In this document: positions 36,497 through 48,000 of the stretch, one piece after another | How the letters are laid out: every line of letters starts with the position of its first letter | Position numbering within the stretch: position 1 is the stretch's first letter | Source of the DNA: Hirudinaria manillensis | Lineage: Eukaryota > Annelida > Clitellata > Hirudinida > Hirudinidae | Direction: 5' to 3' | DNA length: 64,000 bases | NCBI GenBank assembly: GCA_034509925.1 | Contig: CM067528.1 | Span: 5,617,501-5,681,500, forward strand | Translations under genes and position numbers: made by a program | The notes under the pieces: generated by a model | Seen by the model: only the letters and a program-made list of their open reading frames with translations | Database searches by the model: none | Told to the model about the DNA's origin: nothing

Positions 36497-38115
36497 TTCC
36501 AGAACACAATCAAAGAGAAAGAGAGCGTTCTGAGTTGCCGAAGTCCAGTCAGCAACGACCGAAAATAATAAAAAGCCAATGAAACTATAGCCATACAAAG
36601 AAACCATAGAAAAGAAATGATAGGAAACAGGGACTTCCATCTAGTCGGGGAATGCGACCCAACCACCACCACCCTAAAACTTCAGGAGTTTCATGGTCGA
36701 AACGTTTGAAGGCGGAGTAATTCCTCTGAGGATCCAGTTGGTGAGATATAAGGCGCAAGTATCGTGGCGTAAATAAACAAAACTACAATTAATTAATTTC
36801 TTAACGACCTTTTCATTTTTTTAACTTAATCAATTGCAAACTGATGATGTAAATGAATACATTAATTATTTGTTATTATAATTAAATAATATTTATTATT
36901 AAGTTTTGTGAACGAGAATTATTGCTAACAATTTTATGCTTAAGTTATAAAATGAAATTTACTTTAAAATGAATTAAATTGGTTCAAATGTACACTTTTA
37001 CCACAAAAAAATATTATAACTAAAATGAATTGTCACAAATAAATGAATTATAACAAATTAAAATAATGAATAATAATAATAATTAAATCTGACAAATGAA
37101 GGAATGTGACATTTGGAAAGCATTGAAATGATTGTAATCACTTCACAAACCATTCCCAAATCTCCAAATTGAATAATATTAGTCAAAATTTAATCTTAAA
37201 AAACAATTTAAATGATTAAAAACTAAATTGGATTTAATCTGTAGAGGATTGCTAGGGCGCTGGACACTCTTCTAGACCTTTCTATAATTTATATATATCC
37301 GTATACATTATATTCAGATCACGTGATCTATGAAATGGTTCACCGATAGTCCTTATCATTCCTTGAAATATCACCAAACACGTGTTTATCATCGGCACTC
37401 AATTCGAAGAAAGTTTTGAAAAAATAATTCGTGAAAAGAAAATTGACAAAACAAAGGCAAACTCGAACGATAATTGGACTTTATATCGCGGGAAAACACC
37501 AGGACGACATTTAACGTCCAACAGTTGCTTGACTTGTGAAGAATCTCTTGTAATTATGCAAACGTAATTAAACATAATTATGTTCTCAAGTTGTATTTAT
37601 GATGACCTCCCTGTCCTTGTTAGAAGTATTGAAAATTATTATCAGTCGCTGAGGCTCATCGTCAGTGGTTGTTATTATTATTATTATTATTTTATTATGA
37701 CACTCATCGGAATTATATTAGATGCGAACGTAAACAGCGGAAGTTGAACATCAAAATTATAAAGTAATTACAAGGAAAGGAATGTAAACAGATTGAATGT
37801 AAATATAATTATAATAAATTGAAGGTTAATTTAAGTCAATTCCCAAGTTAATTCCTTCCTCATCAACGGTTCGCCCTGGGAGCAACAAATGATTGGCATC
37901 AAAGGACGTTCGTCAAGTGTTTGATTGAAGATAAAAAGTAAACAAAATTTTTTTTTAAATTTAAAAAAGAATTTAATAAAATAGAATTAATAAACCGACG
38001 ACGTTGACGTTCAAAGACATAACAAGAGAATATTTTACATTTAACTGTAAATTTAAAAAAAAAAACAATTGCAAAAGAAAACTAAAAACAAAAGAACATA
38101 AGACGTCCGAAACTG

Positions 38116-41100
38116 TCACAACTGAATCGATTCCAGGTTCATGGTTTCAATCCTCTCCTTGAATTCCCGACTATTCACGGATATGCCGTCGTCGCTCGGA
38201 GGATGGAATTTCAACTGGAAATCGAAACCGAAACACTCCGGGCAATGGTCGCTGCACGTGCGACACCTCTCCAGGGACGCGTTGTCGTGACCCTGGAAGG
38301 AATTGAGACGACTGCATTTCGAGCAGATCCCAGAGTCAAACTTGTCCCCCCATTGAGCTGCTTTCGTTTTCTTCTCTTCGTTCTCCGAGGTCTTTTGGAA
38401 ATTCTTCCTGTCCTTGAAGCCAGAATTCAGAGTTCCTGAAAGAAGGTTTTTATCCCTTGCATTTAACAAATTATGTTAATTGATGATTAATATAATTTAT
38501 TAGTTTATTAATATAATTATATAATTTATTAGTAAATTTAATATAATGTGACAACAGTTGAATTTACCTCTTAAGCAGACGGTGAACTCTTGACTTGAAC
38601 TTTTAACTCTGTAGCAGAACATGAACAACACGACCACCCACAGAAGCAAAATGGTGGCTCCAATGACGAGCCACATTTTCAGCTTCCAGTCCTCCGTCAA
38701 CTCTTCCTCCGGATCTTCAGTCGATTCAACGTTTTGAGACGAAACCTTTCTTACTGAAATATCCTTATTTGACCGACCTATTTTAAAATCACAAAATATC
38801 AATATATGAATATTCATAAGAAACAAGGAACGTTCCAAAAAGAAAAATCCGACTCGTGACGTGCTCCTTCGACGGGGGAAGCATTTCGTTGCCTAGCAAC
38901 GAGACATCGAGTTGAAAGATCTTTTGGCCGATCGTTGATGTCGTCGTCAGGAACAAGTACTAGAATGTTTATTATAATGAGATAATTAATTAACATAAAT
39001 TATCATTTATGTTTAATTCTGCTTACTCATTAACATGAATGGTAATTTATATTAAAAATTTATATTATATGTGTCATGTAATTACAAAGAAGCTCACCGT
39101 CAGCGTATAATTTCCTTCTGGCATATTTTCAAAAGTTACAGAACTATGGAACTGAAAAGATATTAATATAGAAAATATATTTTACTGAAAATATGTTGCA
39201 TTACCTTGAATATTACAAATAATTACTGCAATTACTTTTAAAACGATTAACAAAAGAATCATTAAATCGTTCAATATTCGGTTCTCTTTCATTTCCATTT
39301 CATCAGTTAATTGTTTCCAAAAAAAGATTAAATTTTTTTTTGTGCAAAATATTTGAATTTATTTGTCATTAAATTAATTTAAATAAGAATTTGTTCAAAC
39401 AAATCTGGAAAACATCCTGGAAAGACAAATTACTGAATGAAGTGCACTGTACACTAAAATCGATGCACGAAAGTTTTGCAACAGCAACAAATTTCAAGAC
39501 ATTTTGATCTCAGATATGGCAGAGGACAGAATGATTCTTTGGCACCAATTTAAACAATTAAACAATTTAAGATGAAATTAAGAATAAATTATAATTAAGC
39601 AATTTAGTATGAAATTCAGAACGAATTAAAAAAGAACCGAGCCATAGATGAATGGCACAAAAGCATCGAACGATCTGGGATCCACTGACCGAACAAGAGC
39701 ATCTCAATTTCTTTGATTGAAACACTTCTTTGATTGACGTGTGATTGAGTTGCAAAATCAACGACCAAATGTCGATCGAGCAGTCGGGCATCGTAAAGAA
39801 TACCTCGACTTTTCCAAAACCCAGGAGCATCCTTTGGTTTGGAATCCAATCTTCTGTGGATTAGATATTAATAAATAAATAAACAATATTGCACAAAAAA
39901 AAACTTGATTATAGACATTGAATAATCAACTTAATTAAGTAATTTAACGTTTATTGTAAATATTACATAATATTACATAACGTAACCTCATTAACCTACC
40001 TTTTAACCTTGAACCCGGTTGCACTCGAGCTGTTAGCAGAGGAGAACATTTAAAAAGGTAAAAGTTATTACAAAGAAAAGCCGTTCGTTCAAATTAATTT
40101 AAGATAATTATTAAATTATTAAATTATTCGATGACCTGGATTTTTGCCGAACTTGATTTGGCAGGGAGCGGATATTTTGTCAGTTGAGGATGAAAGAAGT
40201 TCTTGTCTTTCACTCAAGGCAGACACGGATGCTTCGATACTCACTCCAGGGTAAGCTATTTGGTGGCAGGGATAGAAGAACCTGACCTGCCAAACAAATG
40301 TCTTATTTCTGCTTAATGTTTCTCATGCTTCACAATTTGCAGAGCAGCGAGACTCAAAATTCTAATCTCAGATAAAATTTTAAATATTAAGTTTTTTTTA
40401 ATAATGTATAATAATATAATTTAATTTTAAATAATAACTGAAATATTTACTTATTGTTATTATTAAGAAATTTTACAATCATTTTTAACTTGTTAGGGTT
40501 AAATAAAATGTAATAACTTACAGGTTCATTTAAATTGCTTTTTGAAGATAAGTTCATCAATTTACTTAAGGCATGCAACTGCCCGAGGTATAAGTAAGAA
40601 ATGTTCAGGTAGAAGTGGGAAGTATTCATGAGTAACTCTGCACAATTATGGATTGCAAGGAAATTAATGGTTGGCTCGAGAAGTAATAAATTAAAACTTT
40701 GTTTAAAAATTTAAATTATTCATGTTAAAGTCATAAATTCTCATTGTTATACTTTGTCTTTAACAATAACAATTCATTCTCAGTGTGTAACTTGCCTGGC
40801 TGAACAATCCAGGTTAGATTTAAATAAGGATAACAATAAGCACTTTTGCTCACATACATGAAATCAAATATAATCCTGATGTCTGGACCTGAAGTTGTTA
40901 AATGAATGCAATAATTACAGAGAGAAGTTCAACTGATATCTAGTGATAAACAACTGGAAAATAACAAATACAGATAAAATAAAACTTATAAAGTTAAGAT
41001 CAAATAATAACCTGTTTTCATCTGTGGTTCTGATAGATTTGTGACAGTTTTTACTGTCATGAGATGGCACTTCAGTCTTGCTCTCTGCAACAAATTTTGT

Positions 41101-42212
41101 GCAAAGTTAACTGCCCAATTACCTAGCTTGACTTTAAATTTAAAAACGTGAAAAATAATTTTGCAACAAAAAAATAAAACAAGTAATGAAATTAAAAAGT
41201 TATTTAGACATATTTATTTAAAAAATTTATCTAAAAATTGGTTTATTTAAAAAATAATTGCGGGTTTTTTTTTAATTCCTTTCACATGCTCACAGTTAAA
41301 TAACCTTATAATGATAGATGGATTGTTCATTGTTCATTTGTCACATCTAGTTATGATCGAATAAATTATCAAGAAATACTAATCTGAATTCTATTGCACC
41401 TTCATTAACTAAGTACAAAGTAAAACAAACCAAATTTTGAAAGTTTATGTAGTACTACGCTTTAAAAAAAACATTCACTGGCAATTACTTCTTATTTTCG
41501 AGAGATTAGACGTGAGTGTTAGTAACTTCAGATTTAATAAATGCAACTTTTGACAATTCTTTAGAAGTTGTAAGCATGTTATTGGTGTACTAGTGCACAA
41601 ATGATTGCACTAGCAACGCCGAGAATTACTTTGATATCATTTTCATATAATTTTTTTTATTTATTAGATATATTATTTCCGATGATATCTGATAACTTTA
41701 ATCAATAAACAATGTGCTAAATACATATAATTGCAACGGTAACGAAAAACTTTTGACGCTTTCCCGCGAAACCTTTTGAAGTGAAGATAAATTATAACTG
41801 ATTAACCGACAAGTTAATCCGATCAATGATAAATAATCAAATTGAAAATCAATTGCGACTACTTTCACTTTGCAATGCACGAGGCAAGCTTTGAGTGGAA
41901 TTAAAACAATTTTTTGAATGTTATCAGTAAATTCGTCATCAATAACGTTTATTATTTCAGTCTTGAACATTCTTAGTGAGGCAATGTTGAATTGTGTTTT
42001 AAATCATATTATTAATTATTTCAAACAACATCAAAACAACGAATCCATTGATTCTCAAAACTCACCGACATGCTGCTCGTGACGGCGCAAGAGCCTTCTC
42101 GGCATAATGAACTGTCGTCATGGAAACACTTCGGAGAATTCCTAAAGTTTGAGGTAACATGTGTCGTAAGTAGGAGACATTCAAAAAGGAGATGAAAATT
42201 GGACCAGTCCAT
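38116..42212 (-). CDS. Single-pass membrane receptor, possibly IL-17-receptor-like, with Cys-rich tail and no SEFIR
   Basis: Minus-strand exons supported by phase and splice sites: 42212-42066 (signal peptide MDWSNFHLLFECLLLTTHVTS), 41084-41012, 40888-40858, about 40637-40522, 40286-40136 (VRFFYPCHQIAYPG), 40029-40000, 39853-39690 (EDWIPNQRMLLGFGKVEVFF), 39151-39098 (SSVTFENMPEGNYTLT), 38777-38568 (membrane span) and 38435-38116 (tail). Other exons are probably missing, for example around 41780-41967 and between 39098 and 38777, where the phases do not join as I read them. The PC...W-x-P...VxF...C...VTFxNxPxGxYxLTV pattern recalls the second fibronectin-type domain of IL-17 receptors; this is inference. 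The tail has CxxC pairs but no SEFIR domain, so normal IL-17 signalling is not predicted. Unit 3 adds two residues in the tail. Confidence 0.5.
38888..38900 (+). promoter_or_regulatory. Perfect X-box-like palindrome (RFX-type site)
   Basis: GTTGCCTAGCAAC matches the RFX transcription factor X-box form RYYNYY-N-RRNRAC. It lies between exons of the receptor-like gene, just past the point where units 1 and 2 diverge from unit 3. It may be a genuine regulatory site or part of an unresolved exon (one frame there is open), so function is unproven. Confidence 0.3.
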
Positions 42213-44329
42213 GTTCCCATCGACAGAACCAGCGAGGTGTTCGCCAGAGACACTTTTAAATTATCGATAGCATCAGCTGCCCTGAGCTGATCAGGAAGCT
42301 GTGTGTGTGTTTGTGTACCGCTATTCGTTGATCAGAATATTCATGCCTTCGTAGAAACTGAACCTATAATTTCAAATAATTTAATTGCTCATGTATTTAC
42401 GCCAATTACATTGCCTTTCTATGCGGCATGAGGAGCCATAGAATACAGATTTGTAAGTGTAATTTAATGTTTTATTCTTGGGAGTTGTGAATATTTTGAA
42501 TATACGAGCTGCGGTGAATGTGCTCGAAACTTTTCACCCTGGTTGCATCTGCAACCAATAAAGAGTTAAATGTTTAGCTAATAATGGTTCTGAATCATTA
42601 GCTTATGAGTTTTTACGGTTTCAGTGATGATGTAAATTAACTTTACAATACCGCCTTTAATTAATATCAAACTAAAAATGCAATTAAGTTCTTTTTAAGT
42701 TCGCATTATTTGTAAGTAAATGAGTAGGGATGTCCGTAGTTGTGGATAATATTTAAATAATTAATTTTTAAAGTAAATACCTAAATATGGATCAGTGCTT
42801 AGTACTTTACTCAGTACATTTGAACTATCAAATTCCATAATTTAGATATTATAAAATTAATATTCATAAAATAAATTAAACTTTAAATTAGATTTAAATT
42901 TCATCAATTAGCAGATGTGTTTCAATTGGCTCCAAAAATGTCTTCTTGTGATTTGGATTTTGAACTAATTTATTGGTTAACTTGATGTGGTTCAAGGCTG
43001 GATTTCAAAAAACTTTCAAAATCTTTGGACACAAGTCATCTTAAAGGCATTGCAGAGGAAATTTGATTATTTTTTATTTCTGAGTTTATAATAAAGTAAT
43101 ACGTAATGTTATTTGTTATCAATAATACGGATAATTTAAGTTTGCTTCTTGATGCTTTAAGAACCACAATTCAATTCACGTGATTGAGATTTCTCTTAGT
43201 AAAAGTTAATCCGACATCAAAATTAACAGATGCTTGCAATATAAATGTATTATAAAAGAATTAAATATACTTTTTAAGAGTCAAATCATTTAAATGCGAC
43301 TAAAAAGAATTGAAAATTTATGTTATCAGACAACAAATATAGGAAAATGAATACATTCAATCGGAAGATGTCTCGTCAATGTACGAGATGCTACGAGGTA
43401 ACGTGAGACGATTAAATGAGGAGAGTAACCCGTGCATTGTTTACAAAATTTTAAAAAAAATTACATTTAAATGTAATTGTCATTGTGTATGCAAGTACGT
43501 ACGTACGTAAGTACGTATGGATGGATGGATGGGTTTCAATTTTGTAAACAATTGTTCTTACATAAAACAAATGTTGTTCCACTTTTACAAAGCATTCAAA
43601 GTAACTTTAAAATTTAAAAAAAAAATGTTTGTATTTCGTAAAAAAAAAGAAAAAAAAGAAATGAAATGAAATGCCAAAATCTGCTAGCATTAAAACAAGT
43701 TGGATTATAAAGCAAATGGCTAATACATGTCCGATGAGAAATATACACCCTCTGTCGTACCTTCAGTAAGACATTCTCATCTGAAATTCAACATCAACTT
43801 ATAAACTTTTGAGCTACGACTTCAACTTTCCAAGCTTTTGTCCACTTTCGGCTTCTTGTTCCTTCGCCTTTTCTTCTTTTTGTTTCCATCTTGTCGCGAA
43901 GGATTCTTCCTTGACATTCTTTTGTCATTTGTCGTTTCCTGTTTTATCGAACATTCAACGTCAAATATGAAATCTGAACGAGTAATTGATAGCAGAACCG
44001 AACTCCAGACTTTACAGAACTTGAAAGCGTGAATCCATAATCAGATTTTAACTTAATTTTATTATCAATTTATTAGCGTGACAAAGCTCTATAATAAAAC
44101 ATAAAATAGAATTATCATAAAATTAATCTGAAAATATTTAGAATGGAGCACATTTTTATCCTAACAAATACTCTTGGATCGTTTCGTTGTTTGCCTAACG
44201 AAGGAGTTATCTCCGTCTGTTTATTTTCTTGTGCTTGAATCCTCCTCCATCTTCTCGTGTCTTCCAAGATTTTATGCTCCCTTCATCATCTTCTTCATCA
44301 CCTCATCAATTCCTACTTGATTTTTGTAG
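42213..44329. other. Intergenic region upstream of the receptor-like gene
   Basis: AT-rich DNA with GT repeats near 42300 and an ACGT/GGAT microsatellite at 43494-43532. A plus-strand frame at 43838-44032 is low-complexity Phe/Leu and unsupported. No gene seen. Confidence 0.6.
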
Positions 44330-44525
44330 GATTAGAAATAGCTCGAAATGACTTTCTTAAAACGACGAAAAGTGTCCGTTTGAATACGAACACCTCTTAC
44401 GGACATGGATAATTTCCGCCAATCTTTCCATTAGCATCCGCTTTCCATGCGGAGTGGTCCATGGCAAGGTTCGAACTGACGGCCCGATGATCCATGACTC
44501 AGCCATTTAATCATCCGGCAGCTCA
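44330..44525 (-). mobile_element. Candidate tRNA-derived SINE
   Basis: On the minus strand a tRNA-like head carries an A-box-like TGGCTGAGTCATGG (about 44503-44490) and a B-box-like AGTTCGAACCTT (44478-44467), preceded by GCCGGATGATTAAA. A non-tRNA body follows, to about 44330. The A-to-B spacing is shorter than in an intact tRNA, and no acceptor-stem pairing is obvious, so a functional tRNA is unlikely. A SINE of about 200 bases fits best; only one copy is visible here. Confidence 0.4.
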
Positions 44526-44900
44526 AAGCCAACAAAAAAGTGGTCAGTCCGCATTGCTTCGATGTGAGGAATGACGGAAACTTGACCGAAAATCATTCTG
44601 AACATTTGTTTTGAAAACAAAACATTTGGAATCAAAATTCGTCTCAATTTAACCTAGAAGAGGTGAGAAATTTGAGACCCTACATGATCTATGTTTTCCA
44701 TGACACCGGGAAGCAGATAAACAATGGATGGATGCCAATTGAAACAATGCAGTTAGACTTTTCGAAGAAACACGAATGTCTCGTGTAATTGGCCGCAGTA
44801 ATCGTCATGAATAATTAATTTGCCTTGGTTTAAGACTTTAAAAGTTAATCATCACTCCACAAGGCCAAAAGGTGGTGAATCCCGATAGGATGGAAAGTAA

Positions 44901-44972
44901 AATAAAAGAAATAATAAATGATTTAATAAAAGAAATAATAAATGATTTAATAAAAGAAATAAAAAATGATTT
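44901..44972 (+). repeat. Three-copy 24-bp tandem repeat
   Basis: AATAAAAGAAATAATAAATG plus ATTT occurs three times head to tail, the third copy with one base change. It lies about 30 bases past the stop codon of WIF1, in its 3' UTR or just beyond. Confidence 0.8.
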
Positions 44973-45005
44973 AATAAATTAATTATTAAATGATTTATAA
45001 GTGAA

Positions 45006-48000
45006 TTAACAAATGGAACTGACTTCACTTTGCCTTCTTCTCTTCCTTTTCTTGGTCACAGTACCTTCGTTGTCCTCATCAATTGTTGATACTTTTGCTG
45101 CTGCAATCAGGGATAATTCAAGGATTATAAAGTAATTATTAATTATGCATTTTATATTATTTAAGATTATCGAATAATAATAATAATAATAATAACGTAA
45201 TATATATTTAATTTTAAATTATAAATGAAATGTTATTGTCGTTGTCGTTGTAGTTTAATGTTTAAAATTAACTTTGGTTACTGAACATCTTACTTTTGTT
45301 GCACTGTTTCCCCCTCCATCCTCTGTAGCACTCGCATTTGTCCACATCGATGCATTTGCCGTGTACACCGCAGGGTCTGTGGCAGATGGCTTCAATAATT
45401 GTTCCAGTTGTTAGGCGTTTCAATGTAATTGTCGACAGCATTATTCATTGTTGGTTACATTGAAACGTGCTATGTAAACATTGACAACTCAGCCCATCAA
45501 TGCACCCGACAACTCCACTGACAACTCACCCCTTTGACAGAACTGGCCACTGTATCCTTCTGGACAGGAGCAGATGTTCTTGATCGTGCAAAATCCTCCG
45601 TTCTTGCAAGGAACAGCGCATTGGCCTGGGACGAGCAAATAAAGTCAACAAACTTCGGACAGAACTTCTGCAAACAGAGACTCACCTGTTTTCAATTGAC
45701 ACCTGTCGCCATGGTAACCTGGAGGGCATTTGCAACGATCGCGGTCCAAACACGTCCCTCCGTTCTCGCAGTGGCAGAAAGCTGTCGAACGAACCGTTGT
45801 CAAATAACGTTTGTTTGAGCATAAAATATTTAATTTCAATTTACAACTTAATACTTTTAATACTTTAAAAATAATTGTATAATTAAATTATTAAACGATT
45901 TAATCTCGTCCGCTCGTTCTCGGTGCATTGAACTGCTTATGTGTAATCACGAACTTTTGTAACTTTTTATTACAAATCACCCTTCGACGATGTCGTCGTA
46001 CTCGGAGTGTTCTTGTCAGTCCGTTGAGCGCAGATTTAATTTAACGACATCGTTTGAATGAATTTATGAAATTATTCAAATAAGCTTTCGACGGGGAATT
46101 CCAACCTATTTCGCATTTGTGTCCAGTGAAACCGGGTCTACACTCGCACTTTCTGGCCTCACTGCACCTTCCACCATTCCTACAAGCGTATCTGCAGCCC
46201 ACTCGGGTCTCTGGGATACAAAAAAAAATTCCGAACGTTAAATTCCCAAGCGATGCCTTTCGGCTGATCTCAGCTCAACAAGTTTCACAAATAAAATAAG
46301 TTTTACCGCTTAAAATACCGAAGGAAATTGAAAGCAAATGAAAACCATCATCGACTCAACTGTCGACTGCCTCGCATTTCTTCCTTAGGTGAAACTCAAG
46401 TGGCGATCCAGCGATCTTCTCGTATTTGGAATTGTAAATGTTCAGGACAATCGACATCGTGGCTATTCCACTCCTGTTCCTCGTGCAGGCGATTGTCAGC
46501 TCGAATGCTTTTTGGAGGGAAATTGTTTTTTGTCAGCGTTTCAAGAAAATCCAATGTCATTGAAAAAAAAAGATTGTTTTTAAAGAATTAATTAATATCT
46601 GGTTTAGTTAATAGTTTAATTTATTATTATTAATAATAGTCTACTTTTAATTCCAAATTAACAAGGAATTTTGTTTCCCTTGCAAAAGTAACGCAAAGCT
46701 GCAAATCAACGAATCGAGCCATCTCTTTTATTGTTATTGTCTCTAACTACCAGAGCAGGTAAATTGAAACGGCCCTGACCCGATACTGGCCCCGGAATGC
46801 GAATGAAATCTGCATCACCCCCTCGTACTCGACGTGTATAAGTGGTGGGCACTGCAAACTTCCCGAGCAATAAAAGTTGCTTCGTCATTGCTCAATGAAT
46901 GACTTTTATGACGGTCGTAAGAAGCACAACAGACACTCAACTACGATACTCTCATTTTCATAAATCCAACTCCAATGCTCTTCTATGCCTTTTTATCCAT
47001 CAACGCTTTCCTTAACGACACATCTGTTTTCGTCTCTTCATCATTTCGCCTTCTTCCACCTCTCGGTCCGTTCGTTTCATCTTTTCCACGCCTTCCTTGA
47101 AAGAAGTTCAGTCACCAATCAGGAGTTCGTGGAAGACATCCAGGTAATGAAATTGATTTGCGGCTCAGACAGTTTCTCAGCCAGTTGCTGGGATTGGTCT
47201 TAAAATATATTTTCTTTGTTTCTCCCGCCATTTCGGGAGTTGCTTGCGCTTTCTTCATCCGACGTGTGTCCCAAACATTTCCAGAGACATGATAACCATC
47301 TTCTTTGATGAGTGGCTGAGCCAACGGGCGAGTGAACGAGCGAATGAGTGAGCATGGGTGATATCATTGAGATGATAGCGAGGATACTGTTATGATAACA
47401 TGAGCTCGAACAACAAGCGCACCAATCAATCAATGAATTTCTTCGGTAACGATGCGTGTTTATCGGAAAAGCGACAACGCGGCGGATCGCATCTTAAAGC
47501 CGTTCTATTCAGATGCTAGTCTTATCGGATCACCAAAGAGCTGGAAAATGATTTTAATCGAATTTTATTTCATCGGCAAAAATAACAACGAGCGGGCTTT
47601 AAAAAAATTCTCAGGTATTTCTGAGCGGTTAAGCGAGCGTTAGTTTAAAAATAGGTAATAAATCTTCAGAGTGTGCGAAAGGAACAAAGTTGTTAAATTC
47701 CATAAGGAAAGACTTGCCGGATTGATGCTTAGGAACGTCTCCCGATGTCGGGACGCTGAGGAGGGGGTTGTACAGAAGATCAGCGTTCAAGGATTTCAAC
47801 TCCGAGAATTTGTACCTGAACTGATGGTGGCAATAATTTCACATTAAATACAAAAAACGTCTGTAAAACATCGAAGAAATGTCACAGCTTACCGTCTCCT
47901 TCTCAGCCTTCCAGGACAATTGTATGAAATCCATGTCGTAGGGCATGATTGGCAACTTGTTCATGAGGAAAGGTTCTTTGAGGTAAGCGTTGACGATTCC

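Larger units (their letters stand above)
29292..38870. repeat. Partial third repeat unit (about 9.6 kb)
   Basis: It starts at the same boundary base as units 1 and 2 and stays alignable to about 38870. There unit 2 (about 24246) continues into AT-rich DNA, while unit 3 continues into upstream exons of the receptor-like gene. Unit 3 is therefore the copy in its original right-hand context. It has extra small indels: about 47 bases at 34467-34513, a longer CAA run near 35262-35290 and about 26 bases near 37083. It lacks both LINEs. Confidence 0.9.

Noticed and set aside
44465..44525. A functional tRNA gene
   Set aside because: A and B boxes are too close and no acceptor stem can be paired; a SINE head is more likely.
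45534..45818. 94-codon plus-strand frame over the WIF1 EGF region
   Set aside because: Antisense to three well-formed EGF exons whose Cys spacing and phase-1 borders are clear on the minus strand.
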